NCBI GenBank assembly: GCA_028289125.1
Contig: JAQGGZ010000002.1
Coordinates: forward strand, 1 to 42,585
Source: Candidatus Saccharimonadota bacterium
GTDB taxonomy: Bacteria > Patescibacteriota > Saccharimonadia > Saccharimonadales > UBA4665
Length of the DNA: 42,585 nt
Direction: 5' to 3'
Shown: positions 31,683 through 39,868 of the stretch, one piece after another
Position numbering within the stretch: the stretch's first letter is position 1
Layout of the letters: each line of letters begins with the position of its first letter
Translations under genes and position numbers: made by a program
Notes under the pieces: generated by a model
Seen by the model: only the letters and a program-made list of their open reading frames with translations
What the model was told of the DNA's origin: nothing
Databases searched by the model: none

Positions 31683-33311
31683 GTGAAAATTAAAAAACAC
31701 CGGGGATTACATAAACTATTTAAACGGTTGACAAGGCTAGCTGTCTTGCTGGCGTTCGGGCTCGTAGCTTTGAGTGTATCGTACGCTTTGCCGGCGTACG
31801 CCTCCGCGCCGAATAATTGTTCATGGACAGGCGCACAGAGCAATGAGTGGTCAGTTGCCGCCAACTGGTCGGGCTGCGGCGGGACGCATCCGCAAGACGG
31901 CGACAATCTGATCTTTGATAATACGGGTCTCGGTGAAATAACTACGCTTAATAACGATCTGGCTAACCTGCAGGCGGGGAGTATTACATTAACCGGCAGT
32001 GGCAATAATTCATACTATCTCAACGGCAACGACATATCCCTGAGCGGCGGTATCGATAACACGGCTGGCATGTCTGAAATTTGGCTCATAAACCTAAATA
32101 TCAAACTGACCGCGGACCAAACATTTGCTGATACGGGCCGCCAAAGTGCGTATTATGTGGCTCAGGGCAAATCGATCATCGTCGGCAGCCACAACCTGAC
32201 AATTACGGATGGAAATTACCTGATTGTGTACGGCGATATTATAGGCGATGGCACCGTAAGGGTGGCAACGGGTGGCTCTGCAAGTCTAGTAGTAGCGAGC
32301 GCCAATTTCACTGGTAAATGGATCATATCCGGTAACACTACGTTGAGTATAGCCAATCCTGACCAGCTTGGCACTGCCAGCGTCACCGTCGAAAACGGCA
32401 GCCAACTGAGGATAGTCACCTCTGATACGGGCGACACCATTCATACTATTGCCAACGACATAACAGTGTCCGGCATCAACGGACTGCTTATCAACAACAT
32501 GATGTACGCCTATGACATTTTCGAACTAAGCGGTACCATTACACTCCTGAGCGACGTGCAAGTTAATCTCGGCGGGATGTCCAGCCTCTACCTCACTGGC
32601 AAGCTGGTCACGAATGGCCATGCATTGACGACCTATGATGCTGTTGATTACGTCAACAATGCCTATGGCTACCACGAACTGCTTAATGCCGAGTCTAGCC
32701 GTCCCGTAACCATCCTCACCCCTCAAAGCACCTTGCTTGATGCACAAACCGCTATCAAGGAAAGTTCGCTCAGTGCTCAAGATACTGGCTACGACTATCC
32801 TTTAGGACTGGTGAATTATACATTTTCTAACGCAGCCGCCAGCAACCAGGTTGTTCTAATATTCGTCACCGATCTAACCCCGAGCCAAGTAATTGCCCGT
32901 AAGTACAACGCAATCACCAAACAATACAACGACATACCCGGCGCTACTATTACCGCAACGACTTTTAGTGGCAATCCAGCCCTACGGCTAACTTACGACA
33001 TTACGGACGGCGGTCCGCTGGACCAGGATGGCACGGTCAACGGAACCATAATCGACCCAGTTGGCCTAGCTACTGTGGCTTCTGCTGCCAGCTCAGGCTC
33101 TAACTCCCAGTCTCAATCTACTGCTGATTCGAGTTCTACTCCTCAGCAGCAATCTAACAGTTCCTCTCCAGATGCAACGAAAGCACCTGACACCGGCTAT
33201 GGCGCGCCGGTACAGTTGAGCCTGTCCATCACAGTTCTAGCCATTGTAGCCACCACCGCTACGAGCGCGGGACTTGCGATGCTCCGCGGTCAAAATCGCT
33301 CTAAGAACTAA
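31683..33311 (+). CDS. Sortase-anchored surface protein with parallel beta-helix-like passenger
   Basis: From GTG 31683 the product has 542 aa; TTG at 31635 would add 16 residues and has a partial AAGG upstream, but it overlaps the likely promoter and gives an unusually long signal n-region. A signal peptide (KLFKRLTRLAVLLAFGLVAL...AYASA) is followed by SNEWSVAANWSGCGG, as in passenger-type repeats, and long runs of short strands (GSGNNSYYLNGNDISLSGGI). YDITDGGPLDQDGTVNGTI resembles a choice-of-anchor U domain. A Ser/Gln-rich wall linker and the sorting signal KAPDTGYG, a hydrophobic stretch and RGQNRSKN end the chain. The adjacent sortase overlaps its end by 11 nt. It is likely displayed on the surface, perhaps in host contact. 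Confidence 0.83.
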   Translation: MKIKKHRGLHKLFKRLTRLAVLLAFGLVALSVSYALPAYASAPNNCSWTGAQSNEWSVAANWSGCGGTHPQDGDNLIFDNTGLGEITTLNNDLANLQAGSITLTGSGNNSYYLNGNDISLSGGIDNTAGMSEIWLINLNIKLTADQTFADTGRQSAYYVAQGKSIIVGSHNLTITDGNYLIVYGDIIGDGTVRVATGGSASLVVASANFTGKWIISGNTTLSIANPDQLGTASVTVENGSQLRIVTSDTGDTIHTIANDITVSGINGLLINNMMYAYDIFELSGTITLLSDVQVNLGGMSSLYLTGKLVTNGHALTTYDAVDYVNNAYGYHELLNAESSRPVTILTPQSTLLDAQTAIKESSLSAQDTGYDYPLGLVNYTFSNAAASNQVVLIFVTDLTPSQVIARKYNAITKQYNDIPGATITATTFSGNPALRLTYDITDGGPLDQDGTVNGTIIDPVGLATVASAASSGSNSQSQSTADSSSTPQQQSNSSSPDATKAPDTGYGAPVQLSLSITVLAIVATTATSAGLAMLRGQNRSKN

Positions 33312-33963
33312 CTAAACTCGTAAAAACAACCAGGCGTTCGTTGAACTCGCTGGTATCTTTGATAATTTGTCCCGTGCAGGTCATTAGGTTAAGCCCAGGT
33401 ACCTGAGGGTTGATAGGAGCCAATACCTGCTTCATATCTACTCTGTTATATGGATATATCTTTGCAGAGACTACCTGATAGGTAAGCGTGCTGGCATCGC
33501 CTTTAGTAATAACAATCTTATCACCAGGAACGAGTTTCTTTAGATTAAAGAATATTCCATCAGCTTTCCAAGACGATACATGACCATAGATAAACATGGC
33601 TCCCTTATCTCCCGGCAAGGCACTTCCACTATACCAACCCGTTTCGTAAATATTATCTGGTGTCGCTATAGCGCCGGAACTACCTAAACCTAGTTTGAGA
33701 ACGGGTGTATTACTGATATTGAGTGCCGGTATGGCTATGTATCTAGGCTTATTAGCAGGAACGCTGTAATTGGCGATTGCGGTATGACTAAGCTTTTCCG
33801 AAGAAGGTGCCGCATTGAGATTGACTGACGTTTCCGATGTTTGTTTCGGAGGCCTAGGCTGATGTAGATACAAATGGACACTTATACTAATACCGATGAT
33901 GCCTATGGCTATCAAGAAGTAGGCCATCGGCTTACTTTTTACTATTTTCTTAAGCTTTTTCAT
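33301..33963 (-). CDS. Sortase (class D/E-like)
   Basis: The protein has 220 aa. An N-terminal membrane helix (~12-32) is followed by a linker and the sortase beta-barrel. The active site is readable: H128 in MFIYGHVSSW, C196 in LNLMTCTG, and R210 in NERLVVFT. YIAIPALNISNTPVLKLG is the typical start of the domain. Class E/D sortases in monoderms attach or polymerise surface proteins carrying xPxTG signals. It is convergent with its probable substrate, which ends in APDTG; a second candidate substrate with IPKTG is at 40234-40563. The upstream -10 is TATAAT, 11 nt from the ATG. Confidence 0.9.
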   Translation of the reverse strand: MKKLKKIVKSKPMAYFLIAIGIIGISISVHLYLHQPRPPKQTSETSVNLNAAPSSEKLSHTAIANYSVPANKPRYIAIPALNISNTPVLKLGLGSSGAIATPDNIYETGWYSGSALPGDKGAMFIYGHVSSWKADGIFFNLKKLVPGDKIVITKGDASTLTYQVVSAKIYPYNRVDMKQVLAPINPQVPGLNLMTCTGQIIKDTSEFNERLVVFTSLVSS

Positions 33964-34383
33964 TTGATAAATCCATTATAAATGTACTTTTGTATTAGGT
34001 ACTGACAAAAACCATTTTTCCAAGAAATCGAATTGCTGGCTGATTAATAAGAGAGATTATCTTATGACATTAGAAATGTTTGATATCAAGCAATAGCATG
34101 TAAATGACGATTCCATCTTAGGAGCTCCGTGCTAATCAGGTTCCAATTCGACTGCGCCCGGGTAACCAAAGAAAAAGGCCCAAGCTTGTTGGGCCTTTTT
34201 CTTTGGTTTTATTATGACCGAGTCTCGGTTTACGCCGGTTAGATTTCATAATACCGGAATAGGTTAATGTCAAATACCCGCGTATACTAATGGTATACAT
34301 ACGGCCACAACTAAAGTTTACAGCTCAAGCTAGGACCAATGGTTGTCGGACTATCGCGACAACATAACTGGAAAGACAATACT
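33964..34383. other. Intergenic region with orphan terminator hairpin
   Basis: This divergent gap of ~420 nt has no convincing ORF. It contains the sortase promoter at its left end, a 20-bp hairpin (34164-34208), and GTATAC-taatg-GTATAC (34282-34298) near the right-hand promoter. Because both flanking genes point away, the hairpin suggests a small RNA transcribed inside the gap. Confidence 0.4.
34164..34208. terminator. Long perfect terminator-like hairpin
   Basis: The 20-nt arm starting AACCAAAGAAAAAGGCCCAA (34164-34183) pairs perfectly with its complement (34189-34208) around a 5-nt loop. Its T-tract is within the stem, followed by TTATT. It works as a terminator in either orientation, but no gene on either side runs into it. 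Confidence 0.75.
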
Positions 34384-34446
34384 ATGTCAAAAGACCGAGG
34401 ACGTAAAGAAGTTAAAAAGCCTAAAAAGCCAACCGAGAAAGTTTAA
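34384..34446 (+). CDS. Tiny Lys-rich protein, 20 aa
   Basis: ATG at 34384 (GGAAAGA upstream) encodes MSKDRGRKEVKKPKKPTEKV. It resembles the widespread very small basic proteins of the MSKxxxRGxKEVKKPKK type seen in many bacteria; this is from memory, not a search. It lies in a different frame from a longer open frame (34343-34696) whose N-terminal part would then be spurious. The next gene starts 4 nt after its stop. Its function is unknown; binding to nucleic acid would fit the charge. Confidence 0.5.
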   Translation: MSKDRGRKEVKKPKKPTEKV

Positions 34447-34450
34447 AGAT

Positions 34451-34696
34451 ATGGCACTCACACGAGGAAAAACATTTTTGGACTCCGAAGAGGGAAAAGA
34501 CGTAAGACGTAACTTCGAGCAGATGACAGAGGATGGAGCATACAATACCTCTTCGAGTTATAGCCCTGATAAGCTTAAATATCCTGACAACCTCATACCG
34601 TTCGCGGACAAACACATGAATTATCTGAATATGTATCCTAAAATGGACGCCCAATTGTACCTGGCAAATGTTAAGCTTGGTTGCCGCATTAAGTAA
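34451..34696 (+). CDS. Small protein, unknown function
   Basis: I place the start at ATG 34451 (81 aa, MALTRGKTFLDSEEGKDVRR), just after the tiny Lys-rich gene; the frame is open back to a TTG at 34343, but that would overlap it. The protein is polar, with YSPDKLKYPDNLIPFADKHM and several Tyr/Met residues near the end, and has no signal or helix anchor. I do not recognise it. Confidence 0.5.
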   Translation: MALTRGKTFLDSEEGKDVRRNFEQMTEDGAYNTSSSYSPDKLKYPDNLIPFADKHMNYLNMYPKMDAQLYLANVKLGCRIK

Positions 34697-34803
34697 CCAG
34701 ATTAGTCAGGTATAAAAAGGCATTTGGCTGTCTGCCACTTTGGCTGGTACCCCTGCGGCCGTGCTACTATGATAGGCAGACGATAATAGGAACCCAGTCC
34801 GTC

Positions 34804-35883
34804 ATGAATGATATCCGCTATATCCCGATTACCTCTAACCCTGTACCTGAGCTCTTTGAAAACCAACTGGCAAAATTCACGCTCGAGAGCATACACGCCC
34901 AGCAAATCGCTGATTTTAGCCCTGAGGGCGCCCATGAAGTACTACGCTCGAAAGAGGGCAGTAAAGTCATCGGTGCAGACTTCGGTGGTGACAAAGGGCT
35001 TACCAGGCTTTATGTCATCCGGGACGGCCGATTGGAGTTGGATGATGGCTACGTAGACTACGTGCAGGGTACACATGGCGACGGCTATATTGCCAGCCTG
35101 GAAAAAACCGCTGCATTTGCCAGCCAGAACAATATACCAGTCGGTATTTCCTGGGGCGCGCCATTAGAAGGAACGCAGCCTATTTTCCACCCGAAAGCCG
35201 GCCACTTTTTGCAAGAGTTACAGGACCGCTACGATAACGACTTCAAGAATATCGTACCGACTTTGGCAGCCTGCATGAACGACGGACCGGCGGGCCTGAT
35301 CAGTGGTATCATCGAGACCAGCAAAGATAGGGAGATTGACTCGGTGCTGTTTCCTATAAATGGCGGCGGTTTAGGCATGGCCGCCCTTGTGCGGAAGGGT
35401 ATATATGCGGCCGAAGCGGGGCATATTGAAGCGATACCGGAATTAAATACTTACAGCCAGGATACGGAATGCGGGGTGTATGGGGCAACGTACGTATGCT
35501 TGGAAAAAATCGGTGCCAACAAGTCGGGTATCGAGCCTCAATGGGAAGCCAGGAACGGCTACATGCGGGCCCGGGATATCGAGGATCGTTTCAAGGAAGG
35601 TGACGTCTTTGCCGGTGAGCTGTATGATCATTCCGCGCTTGTCGTCGCACATATGATCGTCGGTTCGGCCATTGCTCTAGGTATTGATTTATCCAGTGAG
35701 ACCACGGCTATCGTCGGTCACGGAGGAGGCTTCAAATTTCCAAATTATGGTGAAAGAGTACAGCAGATAATCGAAAAGCATTTAGGGGCTAAACCCAACC
35801 TGATAATGACGCATACGTACGGCTTTAAAGACACGAATGCTTGTTTGGATGGCGCTGCGCTGGCAGCTGCCATAGAATACTAA
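34804..35883 (+). CDS. ROK-family protein (sugar kinase-like)
   Basis: The protein has 359 aa. The phosphate-binding loop VIGADFGGDKGLTRLYVI is at ~54-71. The second ATP-loop region is LFPINGGGLGMAALV, then GIYAAEAGHIEAIPE as in ROK kinases, and TECGVYGATYVCLE stands where ROK members have CxCGxxGCxE; the zinc-ligand pattern is incomplete (one Cys early). VGHGGGFKFPNYGERV is the adenosine-binding segment. The likely role is phosphorylation of glucose or an aminosugar, though the catalytic Asp is not certain and the extra N terminus (~50 aa) is unusual. It precedes the VIT transporter by 29 nt. Confidence 0.75.
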   Translation: MNDIRYIPITSNPVPELFENQLAKFTLESIHAQQIADFSPEGAHEVLRSKEGSKVIGADFGGDKGLTRLYVIRDGRLELDDGYVDYVQGTHGDGYIASLEKTAAFASQNNIPVGISWGAPLEGTQPIFHPKAGHFLQELQDRYDNDFKNIVPTLAACMNDGPAGLISGIIETSKDREIDSVLFPINGGGLGMAALVRKGIYAAEAGHIEAIPELNTYSQDTECGVYGATYVCLEKIGANKSGIEPQWEARNGYMRARDIEDRFKEGDVFAGELYDHSALVVAHMIVGSAIALGIDLSSETTAIVGHGGGFKFPNYGERVQQIIEKHLGAKPNLIMTHTYGFKDTNACLDGAALAAAIEY

Positions 35884-35912
35884 GATATAATCCTAATACT
35901 CCAAGGAGCGCT

Positions 35913-36626
35913 ATGAGTCGTACAGATCATTTTGAAAGTCCGCATGCCGAAAAACACCGTTCCCACCGGGCTGCCTGGCTGCGCGCCGCCGTGCTGGGAG
36001 TGAACGACGGCATCGTCTCGACGTCCAGCCTGATGCTTGGTGTCCTGGCGGCGTCACAAAGTGACTCGGCCATCTTAACCGCGGGTATCGCCGGCTTGGC
36101 GGCAGGTGCGTTGTCTATGGCGGCCGGTGAGTATGTCTCGGTCGGTTCGCAGCGCGATTCAGAAAAAGCCGACATTGAAATTGAAAGAAAATCTCTGGCT
36201 GAAAACCCGGATGAAGAATTAGCAGAGCTGGCCTGGATATATGAAAACCGAGGGCTTGATAAGAAACTTGCCGAGAAAGTTGCCCGGCAGTTGCATGATC
36301 ACGACGCCGTCGCGGCTCATGCCCGGGATGAGTTGGGCATCGATCATGAAGCGCTGGCCCAGCCGATGCAGGCAGCAGTGGCCTCAGCGATTTCTTTTTC
36401 ATTCGGAGCGCTGATACCAATACTGGCGGCAATATTCAGCTCGGGAAACGCTGGCGCCTGGGCAATTACCATCAGTTCATTGGTGGCGCTGGCACTGTCG
36501 GGTGCCATCGGTGCTATCGTCGGTGGGGGCCACCGGGTGCGGGCGTCCTTACGAGTCTTCGTGGGCGGTGGTTTGGCGATGGCGATTACGTACTACATCG
36601 GTCACCTTATCGGTGGTGCCGCCTAG
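35913..36626 (+). CDS. VIT/CCC1-family iron/manganese transporter
   Basis: From ATG 35913 (AAGGAG at 35903-35908) the product has 237 aa; an upstream open stretch overlaps the ROK gene and is not used. WLRAAVLGVNDGIVSTSSLMLGV is the first helix of the VIT1 family, followed by AAGALSMAAGEYVSVGSQRDSE with the conserved metal-site region, a cytosolic Glu-rich helical loop (~75-140), and three more helices. It moves Fe2+ or Mn2+ across the membrane. It is followed by the reductase gene after 2 nt, so they are co-transcribed. Confidence 0.92.
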   Translation: MSRTDHFESPHAEKHRSHRAAWLRAAVLGVNDGIVSTSSLMLGVLAASQSDSAILTAGIAGLAAGALSMAAGEYVSVGSQRDSEKADIEIERKSLAENPDEELAELAWIYENRGLDKKLAEKVARQLHDHDAVAAHARDELGIDHEALAQPMQAAVASAISFSFGALIPILAAIFSSGNAGAWAITISSLVALALSGAIGAIVGGGHRVRASLRVFVGGGLAMAITYYIGHLIGGAA

Positions 36627-36628
36627 GG

Positions 36629-37318
36629 ATGATTCATAAGAATCAGAATATCCCGATCGTCGTAAAATTCATTCGGCCCGAAACACCTGGGTATCTTTCA
36701 ATCATATTTGAAAGGCCGGTCGGCTTTGAGTTTAAGGCAGGTGACTGGATGGATCTTGGTTTTGTAAATCCAGATATACGGGGAGGCACTACGTATTCTT
36801 TTTCGTCATCTCCGACCGAGCCCGACTTGATGATCACGTTCAGAGAAGGCGTCAGTGAAGTGAAGCGGACATTGCAGGCCGCCAAAGCAGGCGACACGTT
36901 CAGCATAGTCCAGTACGGTAACGATTACGGTTTCCATCTGCGCGAACATACGACGGCGACCTTGATCGCCGGCGGCGTCGGTGTGGCGCCGTTCAGAAGC
37001 ATGATCAAAGAAATGGCCGATACTGATGATAAAAGTTCTATCGACTTGCTCTACTTTAATTCTTCTGCTGACTTCTTATTCCAAGAGGAAATAAATCAGT
37101 GGAAGGCAGCGTTACCGAGTCTTGGCGTACAATTCGTCGTAACACGTGATTTGAAGAAGAAAGATAAGGTTAAAATTTTGGCGGGCATAGCCGAAGCCTC
37201 GCAACGTTCTTATTATATTGCCGGGCCGGACGCGATGGTTGAATCGACCGAACACACTCTTATTGAGCAGGGTGTTAAGTTTAAAGACATCAAGATCGAC
37301 AGCTTCGGAAGCTATTAG
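36629..37318 (+). CDS. FAD/NAD(P)-binding flavin reductase (FNR-like)
   Basis: The protein has 229 aa. The FAD domain contains EFKAGDWMDL and TTYSFSSSPTEPDLMITF (the R-x-Y-S motif has Thr in place of Arg). The NAD domain starts TATLIAGGVGVAPFRSMI, then DLLYFNSSADFLFQEEI, and the end is YYIAGPDAMV...IKIDSFGSY. No iron-sulfur or heme domain is attached, so it may reduce free flavin, ferric iron or a separate partner. The operon with the VIT transporter hints at iron metabolism (inference). Its 3' end overlaps the open frame of the GNAT gene but not its likely start. Confidence 0.88.
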   Translation: MIHKNQNIPIVVKFIRPETPGYLSIIFERPVGFEFKAGDWMDLGFVNPDIRGGTTYSFSSSPTEPDLMITFREGVSEVKRTLQAAKAGDTFSIVQYGNDYGFHLREHTTATLIAGGVGVAPFRSMIKEMADTDDKSSIDLLYFNSSADFLFQEEINQWKAALPSLGVQFVVTRDLKKKDKVKILAGIAEASQRSYYIAGPDAMVESTEHTLIEQGVKFKDIKIDSFGSY

Positions 37319-37346
37319 ATTCGCTCAGGGCTGTTATGATAAAGAA

Positions 37347-37931
37347 ATGGAAGTCTTAGGTCCGTCAGCCACTGAATTCACGCCACTACCGCCCGATGAG
37401 GTCCTGAAACCGGCCTGGCCGGCTGACGTTAAGGATGTCACGGAACTTATGCGGCAGGCAGCCGCGTTCAAGCGTCAGCAAGGTGATCAACTATGGGGTG
37501 ATCAACCGTTTACCGAAGATGAAGTAGCCAGCATGATCGAACGAGGCAACCTATTCGTGTTCAAAATCGACGGCGTGGCAGCGGCTTCAGTCGTACTGGC
37601 TCCAAGCGACGTGCGGATATGGGGACCCGACGACGGCGCTGACGGATCAGCCCTCTACATCCACCGGCTATGCGTGGGTGATGCGTTCCGGGGTATCGGT
37701 ACACGCGTCATGACGGCCGCTGAGGACTACGCCCTGAACAACGGCAAGACCAAATTACGGTTGGATTGCCCGTATGACAATCCCGGCCTCTGCACATACT
37801 ACGAAAACTTCGGTTTTGAAGAAATGCGTCGGGAAGACCGTCCGAACTCAGCGGGCGGCAGAAATCCCGATCAGGATGTCTACCGGGCTGCCCTTTATGA
37901 AAAAGAAATAATGAATGGAGGAGACTCGTGA
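37347..37931 (+). CDS. GNAT-family N-acetyltransferase
   Basis: From ATG 37347 the product has 194 aa; the frame is open to 37218, but that part lies inside the reductase gene. The fold is recognised from TELMRQAAAFKRQQG, ALYIHRLCVGDAFRGIGTRVM (acetyl-CoA loop, usually RGxGxG/A) and LRLDCPYDNPGLCTYYENFGF. The acceptor is unknown. The Shine-Dalgarno is weak (AAAGAA). The stop overlaps the GTG of the next HAD gene by 4 nt. Confidence 0.85.
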   Translation: MEVLGPSATEFTPLPPDEVLKPAWPADVKDVTELMRQAAAFKRQQGDQLWGDQPFTEDEVASMIERGNLFVFKIDGVAAASVVLAPSDVRIWGPDDGADGSALYIHRLCVGDAFRGIGTRVMTAAEDYALNNGKTKLRLDCPYDNPGLCTYYENFGFEEMRREDRPNSAGGRNPDQDVYRAALYEKEIMNGGDS

Positions 37932-38389
37932 AATATATCATTCCCGGCCACGAACCTTTGGAGATTCAAACTATCATCCTTGATCTCAATGGAACATTAT
38001 CGGTCGGTGGCGTCATTCCGGAAGGGGTAAAAGAGCGTCTCGGCGACCTCAAAGACAGAGGCTTCAACCTCGTCTTCTTTACTGGCAACACGCGTGGTGA
38101 TGCCGACGAACTGTCAGAGCGGCTCGGAATCCAATGGAAGCTGGCCAAGACCGCATTAGAAAAACGTGACCTGGCCAAGGAAATAGGGTCGGCTACCTGT
38201 GCCACCATCGGCAACGGGCTCATCGATTCAGAACTTATGAAAGAAGTCGCGCTGGGAATTGTCACCCTTCAGGCGGAAGGAGTGCATACGCAGACCCTGC
38301 TGGCAGCTGATATCGTCGTGCCATCGATCAACGACGCCCTCGATCTGTTTCTCGACGAGAACAGACTCATCGCGACGTTACGGCGCTGA
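37928..38389 (+). CDS. HAD-family soluble hydrolase (P-type-ATPase-like phosphatase)
   Basis: The protein has 153 aa and starts with GTG at 37928 after a GGAGG site (37918-37922). Motif I is IILDLNGTLSVGG with Asn in place of the second Asp of DxD, motif II is FFTGNTRGDADEL, and the last motif is TIGNGLIDSELMKEV. There is no large cap. It resembles the COG4087 group of soluble P-type ATPase-like proteins. The loss of the second Asp (general acid) makes normal phosphatase activity doubtful. Confidence 0.8.
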   Translation: MKYIIPGHEPLEIQTIILDLNGTLSVGGVIPEGVKERLGDLKDRGFNLVFFTGNTRGDADELSERLGIQWKLAKTALEKRDLAKEIGSATCATIGNGLIDSELMKEVALGIVTLQAEGVHTQTLLAADIVVPSINDALDLFLDENRLIATLRR

Positions 38390-38400
38390 CAGTTACCGTT

Positions 38401-38409
38401 TGCTATAAT
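38401..38409 (+). promoter_or_regulatory. Extended -10 of the iminopeptidase gene
   Basis: TGC-TATAAT ends 6 nt before the ATG at 38416; the gap (ccctcc) is the complement of a Shine-Dalgarno, so leaderless initiation is likely. Confidence 0.6.
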
Positions 38410-38415
38410 CCCTCC

Positions 38416-39360
38416 ATGGAACAAACCGACATATATGTACGCGACAAAGGTTTCTTAGACGTTGGCGACGGCCACAAAATTTATTGGGAAGATTGGGGCA
38501 ATCCGGACGCGACGCCGGTCATGCATTTTCATGGCGGTCCGGGCGGCGGCTTCAGTGACGGCCATAAGATCATGTTTAATCCTGACAAGCAGCGCATCAT
38601 ATTCTTTGATCAGCGCGGCTCGGGAAGAAGCACGCCGTATGCCGAAACGATAGATAATACGACCCAGAAACTGATCGAGGATACTGAAAAACTACGCGAG
38701 CATCTCGGCATTGAGAAGATGCACCTGGTCGGTGGTTCGTGGGGCTCGACCATGGTGCTGACCTACGCGATAGCACATCCTGACCGCGTCCTGTCCATGG
38801 TCATGTGGGGCATTTACATGGGGCGGCAGTTTGAAAACGATCTTATATCGGCCGGTCATGCCCGCTATAACTATCCGGAAGCATGGGAGCGTTTCATCGC
38901 ACTCGTGCCGGCAGAATATCGGCAGAATGGCACCTCGATCACGCAGTATTATGCCGACAAGATCAACTCAGATGACGACGCCGAAGCGCATAAATATGCG
39001 AACGAATGGGCGCTCTGGGAATCATCCTTATTGTCATTGTCATACGATCAACGGAAGTTGGAGCAGAGCGTTCTTAGCGACATCAGCAACCTGCCGTTGG
39101 CTCGGCTTGAAACGCACTATTTTCTAAACGGGTGTTTCCTTCCAGAAAATTACATTCTCGATAACGTCGACGCGATCAAGCACATCCCGTGTTACGTCGT
39201 GCAGGGACGTTTTGACAACTGCACGCCGCCGATCAGCGCGGTCGAACTCAGCAAGGCTTATGGCGATAACATGACGCTGCAAATGGTCAACGCCGGTCAT
39301 CGTCGGTCGGATCCGGAGTTGCTGGCCGCCTTACGAGCTGCCGTCAACATCATGTTTTAG
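38416..39360 (+). CDS. pip: Proline iminopeptidase-like alpha/beta hydrolase
   Basis: The protein has 314 aa, the family length for the S33 proline iminopeptidases. The oxyanion stretch HFHGGPGGGFSDGH (~39-52), FFDQRGSGRS, the nucleophile elbow VGGSWGSTMVL, VVQGRFDNCTPP with the Asp, and NAGHRRSD with the His form the catalytic set. A helical cap lies between (~150-240). It cleaves N-terminal proline from peptides in the cytoplasm, consistent with peptide scavenging. Confidence 0.92.
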   Translation: MEQTDIYVRDKGFLDVGDGHKIYWEDWGNPDATPVMHFHGGPGGGFSDGHKIMFNPDKQRIIFFDQRGSGRSTPYAETIDNTTQKLIEDTEKLREHLGIEKMHLVGGSWGSTMVLTYAIAHPDRVLSMVMWGIYMGRQFENDLISAGHARYNYPEAWERFIALVPAEYRQNGTSITQYYADKINSDDDAEAHKYANEWALWESSLLSLSYDQRKLEQSVLSDISNLPLARLETHYFLNGCFLPENYILDNVDAIKHIPCYVVQGRFDNCTPPISAVELSKAYGDNMTLQMVNAGHRRSDPELLAALRAAVNIMF

Positions 39361-39369
39361 TGACTCGAT

Positions 39370-39399
39370 TTGACGACCAGACGCATTCTTCTATACGCT
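39370..39399 (+). promoter_or_regulatory. Promoter of the DUF4396 gene
   Basis: TTGACG (39370-39375) and TACGCT (39394-39399) are 18 bp apart; the -10 ends 6 nt before the ATG at 39406. The TTG of the -35 should not be read as a start codon. Confidence 0.5.
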
Positions 39400-39405
39400 A
39401 AAGGC

Positions 39406-39858
39406 ATGGATCATACTAAACATTCGCCGCGGTCGATGGCCGTCGATGCGACCTTGCACTGTCTGACCGGCTGTTCTATTGGTGAGATACTGGGGCTGAC
39501 AATCGGCGCGATAACCGGGCTGACCACGGGCTCTACGATTGCCATCTCAGTTGCCCTGGCATTTCTGTTCGGCTACGCGCTGTCGACTTTACCGCTCGTC
39601 CAAGGCGGCATGTCGTTACGAAAAGCCGTCACACTGGTGCTGGCGGCCGACACGCTTTCGATCGTGACCATGGAAATCGTCGACAACCTTGTCATGGCCG
39701 TCGTGCCAGGCGCGATGAACGCCGGTATCGTCAACCCGCTGTACTGGATAACTATGTCGTTAGCCCTATTGACGGCTTTTTTCGTGGCCGTTCCAGTCAA
39801 TCAGTATTTGCTCGTGAAGGGCAAAGGCCACGCGCTCGTGCATGGTCATCATCATTAA
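39406..39858 (+). CDS. DUF4396 membrane protein
   Basis: From ATG 39406 the product has 150 aa. It has four helices, starting SMAVDATLHCLTGCSIGEILGLTIG, the typical DUF4396 opening with HC and GC-x2-GE motifs, and later VLAADTLSIVTMEIVDNLVM. The C terminus is His-rich (GHALVHGHHH), suggesting metal binding. The function is not established. It is followed after 10 nt by the DUF305 gene, a pairing that suggests a copper or silver role, by inference. Confidence 0.82.
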   Translation: MDHTKHSPRSMAVDATLHCLTGCSIGEILGLTIGAITGLTTGSTIAISVALAFLFGYALSTLPLVQGGMSLRKAVTLVLAADTLSIVTMEIVDNLVMAVVPGAMNAGIVNPLYWITMSLALLTAFFVAVPVNQYLLVKGKGHALVHGHHH

Positions 39859-39868
39859 AAGGAGCCCC

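Noticed and set aside
34131-34168. tRNA 3' remnant or attachment site (GGTTCCAATTC... with ACCA)
   Set aside because: No 5-bp T-stem can be formed around a TTCRANY loop, and no matching acceptor strand is found upstream; no integrase is in the window.
37218-37346. Upstream extension of the GNAT protein
   Set aside because: It lies fully within the reductase gene and reads as an Arg/Leu/Thr-rich artefact; ATG 37347 is sufficient for a complete domain.
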